Shown: one piece after another, positions 1 through 8,685 of the stretch
How positions within the stretch are numbered: position 1 is the first letter of the stretch
How the letters are laid out: every line of letters begins with the position of its first letter
From: Acidimicrobiaceae bacterium
GTDB lineage: Bacteria; Actinomycetota; Acidimicrobiia; Acidimicrobiales; Aldehydirespiratoraceae
Length of the DNA: 55,767 nt
Direction: 5' to 3'
Assembly: GCA_028819505.1 (NCBI GenBank)
Contig: JAPPLH010000161.1
Location: 3,529 to 59,295, forward strand
Notes under the pieces: generated by a model
Told to the model about the DNA's origin: nothing
The model's database searches: none
The model's input: only the letters and a program-made list of their open reading frames with translations
Program-made: the position numbers and the translations under genes

Positions 1-138
1 CCTGGTCGGTGGGGCCACCCGCCGCGCTCCGGCGCCCGAGTCGTGACCCGGCGGCACGCCGGCGTCAGAACGACCGGCGGGGGAGTCGGCGCCGGGTCGG
101 CGGGCGGGGGCGCCGGTACGGCGAGGAGGTGAGGGCGA

Positions 139-182
139 GGCCGGGGCCCGAGCGGCCCGTGAGCGAAGCGAACAAGAGCGGG
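139..182 (+). repeat. Dispersed intergenic repeat core, copy C
   Basis: This 44-nt core matches the cores at 5786-5829 and 34569-34612 at 42 of 44 positions. It ends two bases before the helicase stop codon on the opposite strand. The rest of positions 1-138 is GC-rich and shows no convincing gene. Confidence 0.75.
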
Positions 183-184
183 CA

Positions 185-2287
185 TCACGCGGCCCGCAGG
201 CGCTCCCATTCGTCCAGCAGGCTGCTGTCGACCTCGCGCACCAGCTTGCCCAGCCACTCGATCACCTCGGCCAGCCGGTCGTCGACCGCGGCCGCCGGCA
301 CGGTCTGCACCAGCGCCTTGTAGCAGTCCGTCAGGTAGCGCAGCACCAGTCCCTCGGAGCGCTTGAGCCCGTAACGGCTCACATACTGGTTGAAGGTGTC
401 GGCGTGCTCGACCATGTCGCGCACCACCGACTTGGGGCTGGGCCGCAGATGCCCGACCCACGGGTGATGGCGGGCGAAGGTGTCGAAGGCGGGCTCGATG
501 AACTCGGCCTCGGGCTTGGGCCAGGTCACCTCGGCCAGCCGGGCCATCCGCTCCTCGTACTCCACGCCCTCCTCCTTCATGCGGGTCATCAGCTCGTCGC
601 GGGCCGCATCCCGCTGGGCCAGCAGCACCGCCAGCGGATCCTCCAGCACCGACTCGGCCACGCTCAGCGCCTGCAGGTGGTAGTCGGGAGCCTCCGGGTC
701 GAGGACCGAGACGGCCTCCACCGCGAACAGCCCCAGCGGCTGGTTGAGCCGGAACTCGTCCTGAAGGTCGATGTTGACCCGCACGGGACGGCCCGACCCG
801 TCGGGCTCGGGCAGAACCTCCACGATCTCGGCGTCGATCAGCGAGCGGAACACCCCGACCGCCTTGCGGATGTGCCGTCGCTGGCGGGGGCGGGGCTCGT
901 GGTTGTCGACCAGCAGGCGCTTCATGGCCGCGCAGCCGTCGCCGGGCCGGTCCAGGACGTTGAGCATCATGGCGTGGGTGACGTCGAAGCTGGATTCCAG
1001 CGTCTCGGGAGTGCCCTCCCACAGACGGGTCAGGGTCTTGTCGTCGTAGTGGGCGTAGCCCCGGTCCGGAGGCTTCTTGCGGACCAGCTTGCGGAGCCTC
1101 CTGGGGTCGCCCGCGGCCCGCATCTCGGCCCGCTTGTTCTCCACCGCGTGCTCGGGGGCCTGCACCCACACGCTGCCGACGGTGTCGAATCCCCGCCGCC
1201 CGGCCCGGCCGGCGATCTGCTGGAAGTCCCGCACCGACAGCACCCGGGTCCGTCGGCCGTCGTACTTGTAGAGCTGGGTGAACAGCACCGTGCGGATGGG
1301 GACGTTGACGCCCACCCCGAGCGTGTCGGTGCCGCAGATCAGCTTGAGGTGGCCCTGCTGGGCCAGCTTCTCCACCAGCAGCCGGTACTTGGGCAGCATC
1401 CCGGCGTGGTGAACGCCGATGCCGGCCAGCAGGAAGCGGCGCATGTCCTTGCCGATGGGCGTGTCGAAGCGGAACCCGCCCACCGCCTCCTTGACGGCCG
1501 CCTTCTCGTCGGCGCTGAGCACCTTGAGGCTGGTGAGGCTCTGGGCCCGGGCCGTGGCCTCCCGCTGGGTGAAGTGAACGATGTACACCGGGGCCTGGCC
1601 CGCGGAGAGCAACTGCTCGATGGAGACGTGCAGAGGGGTCTCGCGGTACTCGACGTCGAGGGGGACCGGGCGCTCGGCCGAGGCCACCAGGGCGGTGTCG
1701 CGCCCGGTGCGGGCGGTGAGATCGCGGCGCAGCCCGGTCGTGTCGCCGAGAGTGGCCGACATGAGCAGGAACCGGGACCCCGGCAACTCCAGCAGGGGAA
1801 CCTGCCAGGCCCAGCCCCGATCGCGGTCGCCGTAGTAGTGGAACTCGTCCATCACCACGAGGTCGGCCGCGGCGTCGGCGCCTGCCCGCAGGGCCCGCTG
1901 AGCCAGGATCTCCGCCGTGCAGGCGATGACGGGGGCGTCGGCGTTGACCGAGGCGTCGCCGGTGACCATCCCGACCTCCGACGGTCCGAAAGCCGCCGTC
2001 AGCTCGAAGAACTTCTCGCTCACCAGGGCCTTGACCGGGGCGGTGTAGACGGCGCGGCGGCCCTGGGCCAGCGTGGCGAACGCCCCGGCCAGGGCCACCA
2101 GCGACTTGCCCGAGCCGGTGGGCGTGGACAGCACCACGTTCTCGCCGGCCAGCAGCCGCAGTACCGCCTCCTCCTGGTGGGGGTAGAGCTCCAGCCCCGA
2201 CTGCGCCGACCACTCGATGAGGGCGTCGAGCAGCTCGTCGGCGCCGGGCGTGTCCGGCAGGAAGTCGCCGAGTGCGGGCAGGGCCAT
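185..2287 (-). CDS. Ski2-like DEAD/DEAH RNA helicase (DUF3516 type)
   Basis: Predicted cytoplasmic ATP-dependent RNA helicase of 700 residues. Motifs appear in order: Walker A STPTGSGKS, motif II MDEFHYYG (a DEFH variant of DEVH), SATLGD, GTDTLGVGVN and motif VI QIAGRAGRRG. The long helical C-terminal half, with a DFNQYVSRYGL-like stretch at the end, fits the actinobacterial DUF3516 branch of the Ski2/Mtr4-like family. The ATG at 2287 has a TAGCCT hexamer nine bases upstream. It is divergent from the MFS gene. RNA processing or turnover is the family role; the exact substrate is not visible here. Confidence 0.9.
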   Translation of the reverse strand: MALPALGDFLPDTPGADELLDALIEWSAQSGLELYPHQEEAVLRLLAGENVVLSTPTGSGKSLVALAGAFATLAQGRRAVYTAPVKALVSEKFFELTAAFGPSEVGMVTGDASVNADAPVIACTAEILAQRALRAGADAAADLVVMDEFHYYGDRDRGWAWQVPLLELPGSRFLLMSATLGDTTGLRRDLTARTGRDTALVASAERPVPLDVEYRETPLHVSIEQLLSAGQAPVYIVHFTQREATARAQSLTSLKVLSADEKAAVKEAVGGFRFDTPIGKDMRRFLLAGIGVHHAGMLPKYRLLVEKLAQQGHLKLICGTDTLGVGVNVPIRTVLFTQLYKYDGRRTRVLSVRDFQQIAGRAGRRGFDTVGSVWVQAPEHAVENKRAEMRAAGDPRRLRKLVRKKPPDRGYAHYDDKTLTRLWEGTPETLESSFDVTHAMMLNVLDRPGDGCAAMKRLLVDNHEPRPRQRRHIRKAVGVFRSLIDAEIVEVLPEPDGSGRPVRVNIDLQDEFRLNQPLGLFAVEAVSVLDPEAPDYHLQALSVAESVLEDPLAVLLAQRDAARDELMTRMKEEGVEYEERMARLAEVTWPKPEAEFIEPAFDTFARHHPWVGHLRPSPKSVVRDMVEHADTFNQYVSRYGLKRSEGLVLRYLTDCYKALVQTVPAAAVDDRLAEVIEWLGKLVREVDSSLLDEWERLRAA

Positions 2288-2311
2288 GCGGACCAGAGGC
2301 TAGGTGGGCGT

Positions 2312-2317
2312 TAGCGT
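2312..2317 (+). promoter_or_regulatory. -10-like TAGCGT, leaderless start of MFS gene
   Basis: TANNNT hexamer with a 7-nt gap to the ATG at 2325 and no Shine-Dalgarno sequence between. It fits an actinobacterial leaderless promoter and favours ATG 2325 over GTG 2304. Confidence 0.45.
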
Positions 2318-2324
2318 TCCGCGG

Positions 2325-3608
2325 ATGCCAAGCCAGGCGCCGAGCGGACGGAGCAGCCCTCAGGAGCGGACCGGCCCGCCGGGGCGGATCGAGCCGCGGC
2401 TCTGGGCGCTCTTCGGAGCGACCTTCTGCTCGATGGCGTTGACCATGGGCCAGATCACGTTCCTGGGCAAGCAGGTCTTCGACATGACCGGCAAGCCGAT
2501 CTTCCTGGGACTGCTGGGGTTGGCCGAATTCGTGCCCGCCTTCCTGCTCGCCCCGATCAGCGGCATGGTCGCCGACCGCTTCGAGCGCCGGCTGGTGTTC
2601 GCCTGGGGCCTCAGCGGCGAGGCCGTCGCCTCGCTCGGCCTGTTCTTCTATGTGGCGTCGGATCCCGCGTCGGTGCTCCCAATCTACGGCCTGGTCGTCA
2701 CGTTCGGCGCCGCCCGGGCCTTCCTCATGGCGGTGGGCCGGGCCATGCCGGTGGACCTGGCGCCGGAAGGGGCCCGCGAGCGGATGGTGGCGTTGAACGT
2801 CGCCGGCTGGCAGGGGGGCTTCATCGTCGGCCCGGTGGTGTTCGGACTCGCCTTCGACGTCGATCCGGCCCTTCCGTACCTGCTCGCCGCCGGGTGCGCG
2901 GCGGCCGGGATCGGCCTGCTCATGATCGTGCCGCCGAGCGACGTGCGACGGGCTGCGCTCGCGTCCGGCGGCGACGCCCGGGCCGTGACCTCGCAGGCCC
3001 TCGAGGGTCTGCGGTACGTCCGGCGCAACCGGGTGTTGCTCGGGGCGATCTCCCTCGACCTGTTCGCGGTGTTCCTCGGCGGCGTGCATCTGCTGCTGCC
3101 CGCCATCGCCGCCGAGCGCCTCGGCGTGGGCGCGGTTCGCCTCGGCTGGCTGACGTCCGCGGTCGGCATCGGGGCCGCGGCAGTGATGCTGGCCTTGTCG
3201 GTGCGGCCGTTCCAGCGGCGAGTGGGCCCGTCGTTGCTGGGCTCGGTCGCCCTGTTCGGCGCGGGGACGATCGTTCTCGGGCTGACCCGCTCCTACTTCG
3301 TGGCCTTCGCGGCGATGCTGGTGCTGGGCGGGGCGGACGCCGTGAGCATCTTCGTGCGCGGCACACTCGTCCCGTTGGCCACGCCGGAGGAGATGCGGGG
3401 ACGGGTCCTTGCGGTGGAGTACGTCTTCATCGGCGGCTCGAACGAGCTGGGCGGGTTCAGATCGGGCGTGACCGCGGCGCTGCTCGGTGTGGCCGGCGCG
3501 GTGGTGTTCGGCGGGGCGGGCACCCTCGCGGTGGTCGCCGTCTGGTGGCTGGTGTTCCCGGAACTGCGACGGATCGACCGCTTCTCCGAAGCAAGCCCCG
3601 ACACGTAG
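2325..3608 (+). CDS. MFS transporter (EntS/MFS_3-like)
   Basis: Predicted integral membrane exporter with about 12 hydrophobic segments. After a basic, proline-rich N-terminus the first helix begins near LWALFGATFCSMALTMG. The loop GMVADRFERRLVF is the conserved MFS loop 2-3 signature (G-x3-D-R-x-x-R-R). The pattern resembles MFS_3/enterobactin-exporter-like permeases, so drug or small-molecule efflux is likely, but no substrate can be read from the sequence. An in-frame GTG at 2304 would add seven residues; the ATG at 2325 is preferred because a -10-like hexamer lies 7 nt upstream. It is followed by a convergent gene after a short gap. Confidence 0.85.
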   Translation: MPSQAPSGRSSPQERTGPPGRIEPRLWALFGATFCSMALTMGQITFLGKQVFDMTGKPIFLGLLGLAEFVPAFLLAPISGMVADRFERRLVFAWGLSGEAVASLGLFFYVASDPASVLPIYGLVVTFGAARAFLMAVGRAMPVDLAPEGARERMVALNVAGWQGGFIVGPVVFGLAFDVDPALPYLLAAGCAAAGIGLLMIVPPSDVRRAALASGGDARAVTSQALEGLRYVRRNRVLLGAISLDLFAVFLGGVHLLLPAIAAERLGVGAVRLGWLTSAVGIGAAAVMLALSVRPFQRRVGPSLLGSVALFGAGTIVLGLTRSYFVAFAAMLVLGGADAVSIFVRGTLVPLATPEEMRGRVLAVEYVFIGGSNELGGFRSGVTAALLGVAGAVVFGGAGTLAVVAVWWLVFPELRRIDRFSEASPDT

Positions 3609-3636
3609 CCGCGGTACCCGGCGCGTCCGTGCGTTG

Positions 3637-5385
3637 TCAGTATGAGTGCGAGTCATTCAGCCGGTCCCGGCACTCATGGCGCCAGTAGCCGTCATGGATC
3701 GACTCGCACAGGCCGGCGCGCTGCGACGGGTCGCTCAGCACGCTGCGGGCTCTATCCAGCAGCACCTCGTAGCACCGTTCGGCCTCCGCCGACCCCGGTG
3801 CGAGCAGCCGGCAGAACTCGGCTGCTGTCGGCGCTCCCTCGGCCGACCAGAACGCGTCCTGCATGGCGCCCTGCAGGCACTCCACTCGGGGAGGGCCGTC
3901 GGGGGCGTGGCCGCACTGGGCGATCCCTGCGGCTGGATCCTTGCCCACCCAGACTGAGACGTCTCTGCCCATCGAGGCGTAGCAGGCGAGCTGCGCCGTC
4001 TCGGGCGCCTCGGCGCAGAGCTCGGACACTGCGGCGAAGTCGCCGCCGAGAATCCCGGCCATGTGGGAGGTCTGGTAGAAGTAGCAGTCGTCCACCCACT
4101 GCTCGGCCACCGCATCGCACGGAAAGACCGGATCGTCGGGGCGCAGATACTCGGTCTCGTGCCCCATCAGGCCCGACAGCCCGCCGACCACATTCTCCAT
4201 GAACACCCCGGAGGCACAGGATGCGGCGGCCCAGTCGGACGGCGCCCGCCCGCACAGACCGAGCGCCTCGTGCAGTTCATAGGACGTCCACGCCATCAGC
4301 CCATGCCCGATGCCGTGAAGACAGTTGTGTCGTGCGAAGTCGTCGGCGAACGCCGAGCACAGCGCCAAGAAGTCGGAGTCGAGGCGCCCGGTGCCGCGGT
4401 CGGCGAACAGCGCCTCCAGCGCGCCGTGCATCGCTCCGGCCTGGCATTCGTGCGGCGACGACACGATGGAGGCCGGGCCGTGGATCTCGTAGGAGAGGCG
4501 TCCGACCTCGTGGGCGCGGTCGTGGCAACTCCACCCGGTGGCGATCCCCCTGTCCGACAGCAGCAGCGTCGCCTGTGTCGGGCCGTACGTCTCCACGAAC
4601 GCTGCGAGGGCCGCATCGTCGTCGACCAGATCGTGATCGTCGGCTGTGCCTGGCGGCGCCGCCGGGAATCTGAGCGGTTCCAGCACAGCCGGCAGCGGCT
4701 CGACGTCCTCGGGCGCCCCGAGCGCGACGATCATCCCGACCTCGGAGGGCTCAATGTGGTTGTGGTACCGCCAGTAGCCGCTCTTGGTGAAGGTGTGCTG
4801 CCATGCCTCGCCGGGGCGGATCACGCCCAGCGGGTCGAACTCGGGCAGGATCGCGTGGGTGGGATGGATGTTGGACGCAGGCCACACAGGCTGCTCGCTG
4901 TCGTTGAGGAACACCACCGTGTCGCCGGTGACGACGTCGAGCCGCTCGGGCCAGAAGTGCCCGTCCCGATAGACGACAGTGTGCTCGTCCGTCGGAGGCA
5001 TCGCTTCGGGCGCTTCCGGCGGCGCGAGAACCGCGTGCTCGTCCGCCGGAGGCATCGCTTCGGGCGCTTCCGGCGGCGCGAGAACCGCGTGCTCGTCCGC
5101 CGGAGGCATCGCTTCGGGCGCTTCCGGCGGCGCGAGGCCTGCCTCCGTGCTTGCCGGCTGCGGTTCCGGGGGATGCGACGACACGCTGCCGGAGAGCGGC
5201 GGGGGAGGGCGCAGCGTGATCGGCTGCTCCCCGCCGGGGGCTGCCGCAAAGCCGATCACGGCGCCGACGATCAGACAGGCAAGCCCGACTGTCGCCAGCC
5301 GCCAGACCTCCGCCGACCGAGTTGGATGCCGCGTGTCGGGCTCGGGCGCCGGCCGAGCCTCGGCATTCTCGGGGTCGGCGGTCAT
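3637..5385 (-). CDS. Membrane-anchored cupredoxin-like protein with C-terminal Cys-pair repeats
   Basis: Unrecognised 582-residue protein. One N-terminal membrane helix (about 28-49) is followed by a Pro/Glu-rich linker with three copies of an 18-residue repeat (84-137). A cupredoxin-like beta domain follows (about 134-224, with H174 and Y207-H-N-H-I-E-P213). Canonical relatives have YHCHIHP, so the type 1 copper Cys and a His ligand are replaced by Asn209 and Glu212 and normal copper binding is doubtful. Residues 287-572 hold seven Cys pairs, C-x10-12-C, at 343/355, 378/390, 423/434, 457/468, 491/503, 525/538 and 560/572, each with about 21-22 residues to the next (32 once). CHDRAH and CLHGIGHG add His/Cys clusters. 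Most likely extracytoplasmic with paired disulfides; function unknown. Confidence 0.8.
   Translation of the reverse strand: MTADPENAEARPAPEPDTRHPTRSAEVWRLATVGLACLIVGAVIGFAAAPGGEQPITLRPPPPLSGSVSSHPPEPQPASTEAGLAPPEAPEAMPPADEHAVLAPPEAPEAMPPADEHAVLAPPEAPEAMPPTDEHTVVYRDGHFWPERLDVVTGDTVVFLNDSEQPVWPASNIHPTHAILPEFDPLGVIRPGEAWQHTFTKSGYWRYHNHIEPSEVGMIVALGAPEDVEPLPAVLEPLRFPAAPPGTADDHDLVDDDAALAAFVETYGPTQATLLLSDRGIATGWSCHDRAHEVGRLSYEIHGPASIVSSPHECQAGAMHGALEALFADRGTGRLDSDFLALCSAFADDFARHNCLHGIGHGLMAWTSYELHEALGLCGRAPSDWAAASCASGVFMENVVGGLSGLMGHETEYLRPDDPVFPCDAVAEQWVDDCYFYQTSHMAGILGGDFAAVSELCAEAPETAQLACYASMGRDVSVWVGKDPAAGIAQCGHAPDGPPRVECLQGAMQDAFWSAEGAPTAAEFCRLLAPGSAEAERCYEVLLDRARSVLSDPSQRAGLCESIHDGYWRHECRDRLNDSHSY
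4981..5142 (-). repeat. Three tandem 54-nt coding repeats
   Basis: Units begin at 4981, 5035 and 5089 and encode LAPPEAPEAMPPADEHAV in the linker between membrane anchor and cupredoxin domain. The copies are nearly identical at the DNA level, which suggests recent expansion. Confidence 0.85.
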
Positions 5386-5616
5386 GTCGGGCGACTGGCG
5401 GGCGGCATCGTCTTCTGTGAGTCGCTCAACGCGGCGTTCACCAGGTCGTTGACCCGCCCTCAGCCTACCTGTCCGACCCTGGGTGCGGCAGCGTGAGCCA
5501 GGCCGTCGAGGTCACGGCGGCCAGCGCCGGCACGGCAACGGCAGGCCCGCGAAAGCGATCGGGCCGGGGATGGCGATACCACGGCTCTGCCTCCACGGTG
5601 CCGCTTCCGGCGAGCC

Positions 5617-5711
5617 TGTAGAGGCCCCGCGGGCAGGCGAGCGAACCCCGCGACCAGAACCGGGGCGGGAGCCCGCATGTAGAGGCCCCGCGGGCAGGCG
5701 AGCGAATCCCG
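5617..5711 (+). repeat. Tandem pair of the intergenic repeat's first module (61-nt period)
   Basis: A 34-nt unit starting TGTAGAGGCC occurs at 5617-5650 and 5678-5711 with one difference. A diverged version lies at 34523-34566, again just before the 44-nt core, so this is the left module of a composite repeat. It lies in the 507-bp spacer 5386-5892, which holds no convincing gene. Confidence 0.75.
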
Positions 5712-5771
5712 TCCATTCGGGCGGGACCGCGCCGAACGTGTCGACCTGCCGGCGGGCGTCTGAGCGAACCC

Positions 5772-5829
5772 GTCCATACGGGCGGGGCCGTGGCCCGAGC
5801 GGCCCGTGAGCGCAGCGAACAAGAGCGGG
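5772..5829 (+). repeat. Dispersed intergenic repeat, copy B
   Basis: These 58 nt match 34555-34612 at 57 positions and contain the 44-nt core (5786-5829) shared with 139-182 and 28120-28163. Weaker similarity to copy A continues for about 35 nt downstream. The element lies about 60 bp upstream of the S41 protease start. Confidence 0.85.
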
Positions 5830-5880
5830 AAACACCCCGTCGCGATTCGACGGGGGCTGCGCCTACCCGCGCACTTTCTG

Positions 5881-5886
5881 TAGTGT
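5881..5886 (+). promoter_or_regulatory. -10-like TAGTGT, leaderless start of S41 protease
   Basis: TANNNT hexamer with a 6-nt gap to the ATG at 5893; no Shine-Dalgarno sequence is present. Confidence 0.45.
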
Positions 5887-5892
5887 GTCGGC

Positions 5893-8421
5893 ATGGAGCG
5901 GTGGCATGCGGTGCCGCATGCCGCAGCCATCACGGTGGCGGCGGTCTGGGCTCTGTGGCAGCGGGCGCAGAGATGGCCGGCGGTGCTGCGCGGTGCCGTC
6001 GTCGCGGTAGCCGGCGGCGCCGCCTTCGTCGCGGGCGGCGCCGCATGGAGCGCCCCGCAAGCGGCCGCTCTGCAGCGCCCCGACTGCTCGAGTCCCTCGG
6101 CCGACTTCGCGGTGATGTGCGGTACTTTCAGCCTGATCAGGGACGGATTCGCCGACACGGTGGCCGTCCAGGACCTCGCCGATGCCGCGGCCGACGGCGT
6201 CCGCAACGCCTCTCTGACGGCTCGAGGAACCGACCCCGTGCCGCCGTGCGCCCTTCCGGCCCCGGAGTTCGCCACGACGTGCGATCTGATCGACGCACTG
6301 CAGGAGACCGCTGACGCCGCATGGGCGGCCGCCGACGCGATGGTCGAATCGCTCGGCGATTCCTTCTCTGAACTGAGGACTGTAGCCGAGCAGCAAGCCT
6401 TCGACCGGGCGCCGGTAGTCCGTGGAATGGGGATCCAGATAGGGCTCCTCGACGGCGACTCGGTGTGCCTCGCCTTGTCGGACACGTGCAGGCCGGCGAT
6501 AGTTCAGGTGTTTCCCAACTCGCCGGCCGCGTCGGCCGGACTCCTGGCCGGCGACGTGATCACTCATTGGGGCATCGACGCCGTGCCAACGACGGGAACG
6601 GGCTGCGGAGTTCCCGGCCTGCCGGGGATCAACAACTTCGGCAACCACCACGGCAAGGTCCTTCGAGCCGGCCGGGAAGTCGGGTTCGAGTTCTCCGGGC
6701 CGGGGGTCCTCGTTCTGCCGTTCACCTTCGGACGGGTGGTCGCGGGCGACATCGGATACCTGAGCCTCGAGGACTTCGACGACGGTTCGGCCGGATTCTT
6801 CAGGAGTGCCTTGAACAGCCTCATCTCGAATGGCGTCACCTCGCTGGTCATCGACCTGCTGGACAATCCCGGCGGCCTTCTCGGCGAGACCGTCAAGATA
6901 GGGTCCCTGTTCCTCGCCACCGGCGAGACGGTGGTCAAGACGACCCAGCAGGGCGTGACCACCGAGCATGTCGCCCGCGCCGACACGGTCGACGGGTCCG
7001 GCTTGACCCTCTACGTGGTGATGAACGGGCGGTCGGCGTCAGCCTCAGAGGTGCTGGCGCTAGCCCTGCAGGACAACGGCGCCCAGATCGTCGGGTCCCG
7101 GAGCTACGGAAAGACGACCGGGCAGGGACTCTTCGAGATCACGGCAGGCGGCACGACGCTCGCATATGTCCGCCTCACGACAGCCCGGTGGACAAGCCCC
7201 GACGGCAACAGCGCAGCCGGCGGAATCAGCCCCGACCGGGCCCTGACCTTCGGCGAGTGCCCGCATCCGGTGACGATCGCCCTGCTGGCCGATCCGCCGC
7301 CGGAAGTCACCGTGAGCGCCGGCTCGACGGTCGTCGAGGGCCAGCCGGCGGTGTTCACCGTCGAGATCGCGTCGGCGCAGGCCGACGCGATCGCCGTCCA
7401 GGTCGAAATCGCCGATCCCGGCAGCTACGTGGACGGAAGCCTCACCAGGACGGTCACCATCCCCGCCGGGGACACCACGGCCGACGTCAGCGTCGGCACT
7501 CTGGGCGACGACGTAGACGAGCCCGACGCCGACGTCACGGCCACCGTCCGTCCCGGTCGCGGGTACGTCGTCGGTACCCCGGACAGCGCCACGGTCACGG
7601 TGAGCGACGACGATTCGTCTTCGCCTCCTCCGCCGCCGCCGCCGCCGCCTCCTCCTCCTCCGCCTCCGCCGCCTCCGCCTCCGCCGCCGCCGCCTCCTCC
7701 GCCGCCTCCGCCTCCGCCGCCGCCGCCTCCTCCGCCGCCTCCTCCTCCTCCTCCGCCTCCTCCGCCTCCTCCTCCTCCGCCTCCTCCTCCGCCTCCTCCT
7801 CCGCCTCCTCCTCCTGATGTGACGCCACCGGAGGAGGTGGTCGAGGCTGCGGAGTTCGCGGACATTGCGGAGGCGCCGGCGGTGCACCAGCCGGCGCTGC
7901 GCTCGCTGGTGTCACAGGCGGTGTTCAACGGCACGGGCTGCGGTGACGGACGGCTCTGCCCCAACGATGGAATCCAGAGATGGGAGATAGCCGTCCTGAT
8001 CGTGCGGATCGTCGACGCCGCCGACCCTGCACCGGTGTCGCGCTCGCGCTTCAGCGACATGGACGCCTCGCTGTGGTGGGCGGCCCATGTCGAGCGCCTG
8101 GCCGACCTCGGCGTCACCCGGGGCTGCGTCTCGGATCCGCCCAGCTACTGTCCCGACCAGACCGTGAAGAGGAGCGAGATGGCCAGCTTCCTAGTGAGGG
8201 CGTTCGATCTCCCGGGAGCGGCAGAGGCCGGGTTCGCCGACACCGGCGGCAGCGTCCATGCGGTCGACATCCACGCGCTGTATGCCTCCGGCGTCACCCA
8301 GGGATGCAGCCGCGACCCGCTGAGGTTCTGCCCGGGCGACGCCGCCAGCCGGGCAGAGATGGCCAGTCTCCTGCACCGCGCCCTCAACCTCGGCACGGCG
8401 AGCGAGGGGCTGTCTCAGTGA
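5893..8421 (+). CDS. S41 (CtpA/tail-specific) protease with Calx-beta, polyproline and SLH-like repeats
   Basis: Exported 842-residue serine protease. Hydrophobic N-terminal segments (to about residue 53) act as signal or anchor. A helical cap and PDZ-like domain (about 165-265) precede the S41 core, which shows DLLDNPGGLL, the serine motif NGRSASASE (378-386, probable nucleophile Ser383) and Lys407 in SYGKTTGQG, 24 residues downstream as in CtpA. A Calx-beta-like domain follows (about 475-572), then 64 consecutive prolines (578-641), then three SLH-like repeats (about 650-835, each with FxD and RxEMAS/WEIA elements). The C-terminus probably binds the cell envelope, with the proline tract as a rigid spacer. 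Substrates are unknown. Confidence 0.88.
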   Translation: MERWHAVPHAAAITVAAVWALWQRAQRWPAVLRGAVVAVAGGAAFVAGGAAWSAPQAAALQRPDCSSPSADFAVMCGTFSLIRDGFADTVAVQDLADAAADGVRNASLTARGTDPVPPCALPAPEFATTCDLIDALQETADAAWAAADAMVESLGDSFSELRTVAEQQAFDRAPVVRGMGIQIGLLDGDSVCLALSDTCRPAIVQVFPNSPAASAGLLAGDVITHWGIDAVPTTGTGCGVPGLPGINNFGNHHGKVLRAGREVGFEFSGPGVLVLPFTFGRVVAGDIGYLSLEDFDDGSAGFFRSALNSLISNGVTSLVIDLLDNPGGLLGETVKIGSLFLATGETVVKTTQQGVTTEHVARADTVDGSGLTLYVVMNGRSASASEVLALALQDNGAQIVGSRSYGKTTGQGLFEITAGGTTLAYVRLTTARWTSPDGNSAAGGISPDRALTFGECPHPVTIALLADPPPEVTVSAGSTVVEGQPAVFTVEIASAQADAIAVQVEIADPGSYVDGSLTRTVTIPAGDTTADVSVGTLGDDVDEPDADVTATVRPGRGYVVGTPDSATVTVSDDDSSSPPPPPPPPPPPPPPPPPPPPPPPPPPPPPPPPPPPPPPPPPPPPPPPPPPPPPPPPPPPPPPPPDVTPPEEVVEAAEFADIAEAPAVHQPALRSLVSQAVFNGTGCGDGRLCPNDGIQRWEIAVLIVRIVDAADPAPVSRSRFSDMDASLWWAAHVERLADLGVTRGCVSDPPSYCPDQTVKRSEMASFLVRAFDLPGAAEAGFADTGGSVHAVDIHALYASGVTQGCSRDPLRFCPGDAASRAEMASLLHRALNLGTASEGLSQ
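7624..7815 (+). repeat. Polyproline-coding tract (64 CCN codons)
   Basis: All 64 codons are CCT or CCG in an irregular mix, with no other residue. The opposite strand and other frames show long artificial poly-Gly, poly-Arg and poly-Ala/Glu ORFs that are shadows. Confidence 0.95.
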
Positions 8422-8551
8422 GGCGTCGGGAACGGTTCCGTCGCCGGACGTTCCTTCATCGCCTGCTGCCTCGTGCCGGCCAGGCCTAGCGAGGCGGCCG
8501 GACGGGCTCTGTCGCCGGCGGGAGCAGGAATCGTCGGCGTAGAAGTCTCCG

Positions 8552-8642
8552 TCGGGGAAGTCCGGCGGACGGGCCTCGACGTCGAGGAATCCGTGCTTGA
8601 GGAGCCTGTGCTCGGGGAAGCCCAACGGCCGGGGGCTCGACG
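8552..8642 (+). repeat. Imperfect direct repeat between protease and DUF2007-like gene
   Basis: Two copies of a roughly 30-nt unit starting TCGGGGAAG, at 8552 and 8612, about 60 nt apart. They lie in the 264-bp spacer after the S41 gene, which otherwise shows no gene. Confidence 0.35.
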
Positions 8643-8685
8643 GGTGCGACGGTCATGGCGCCCGTCATCCTGCCTGGGAGTGGTC

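Noticed and set aside
404..2314. 636-codon frame opposite the helicase
   Set aside because: Antisense shadow of a complete helicase gene, rich in Gly, Val, His and Gln without motifs.
7621..7815. Possible CRISPR or tandem repeat array
   Set aside because: Only CCN codons of one proline run, with no spacer structure.
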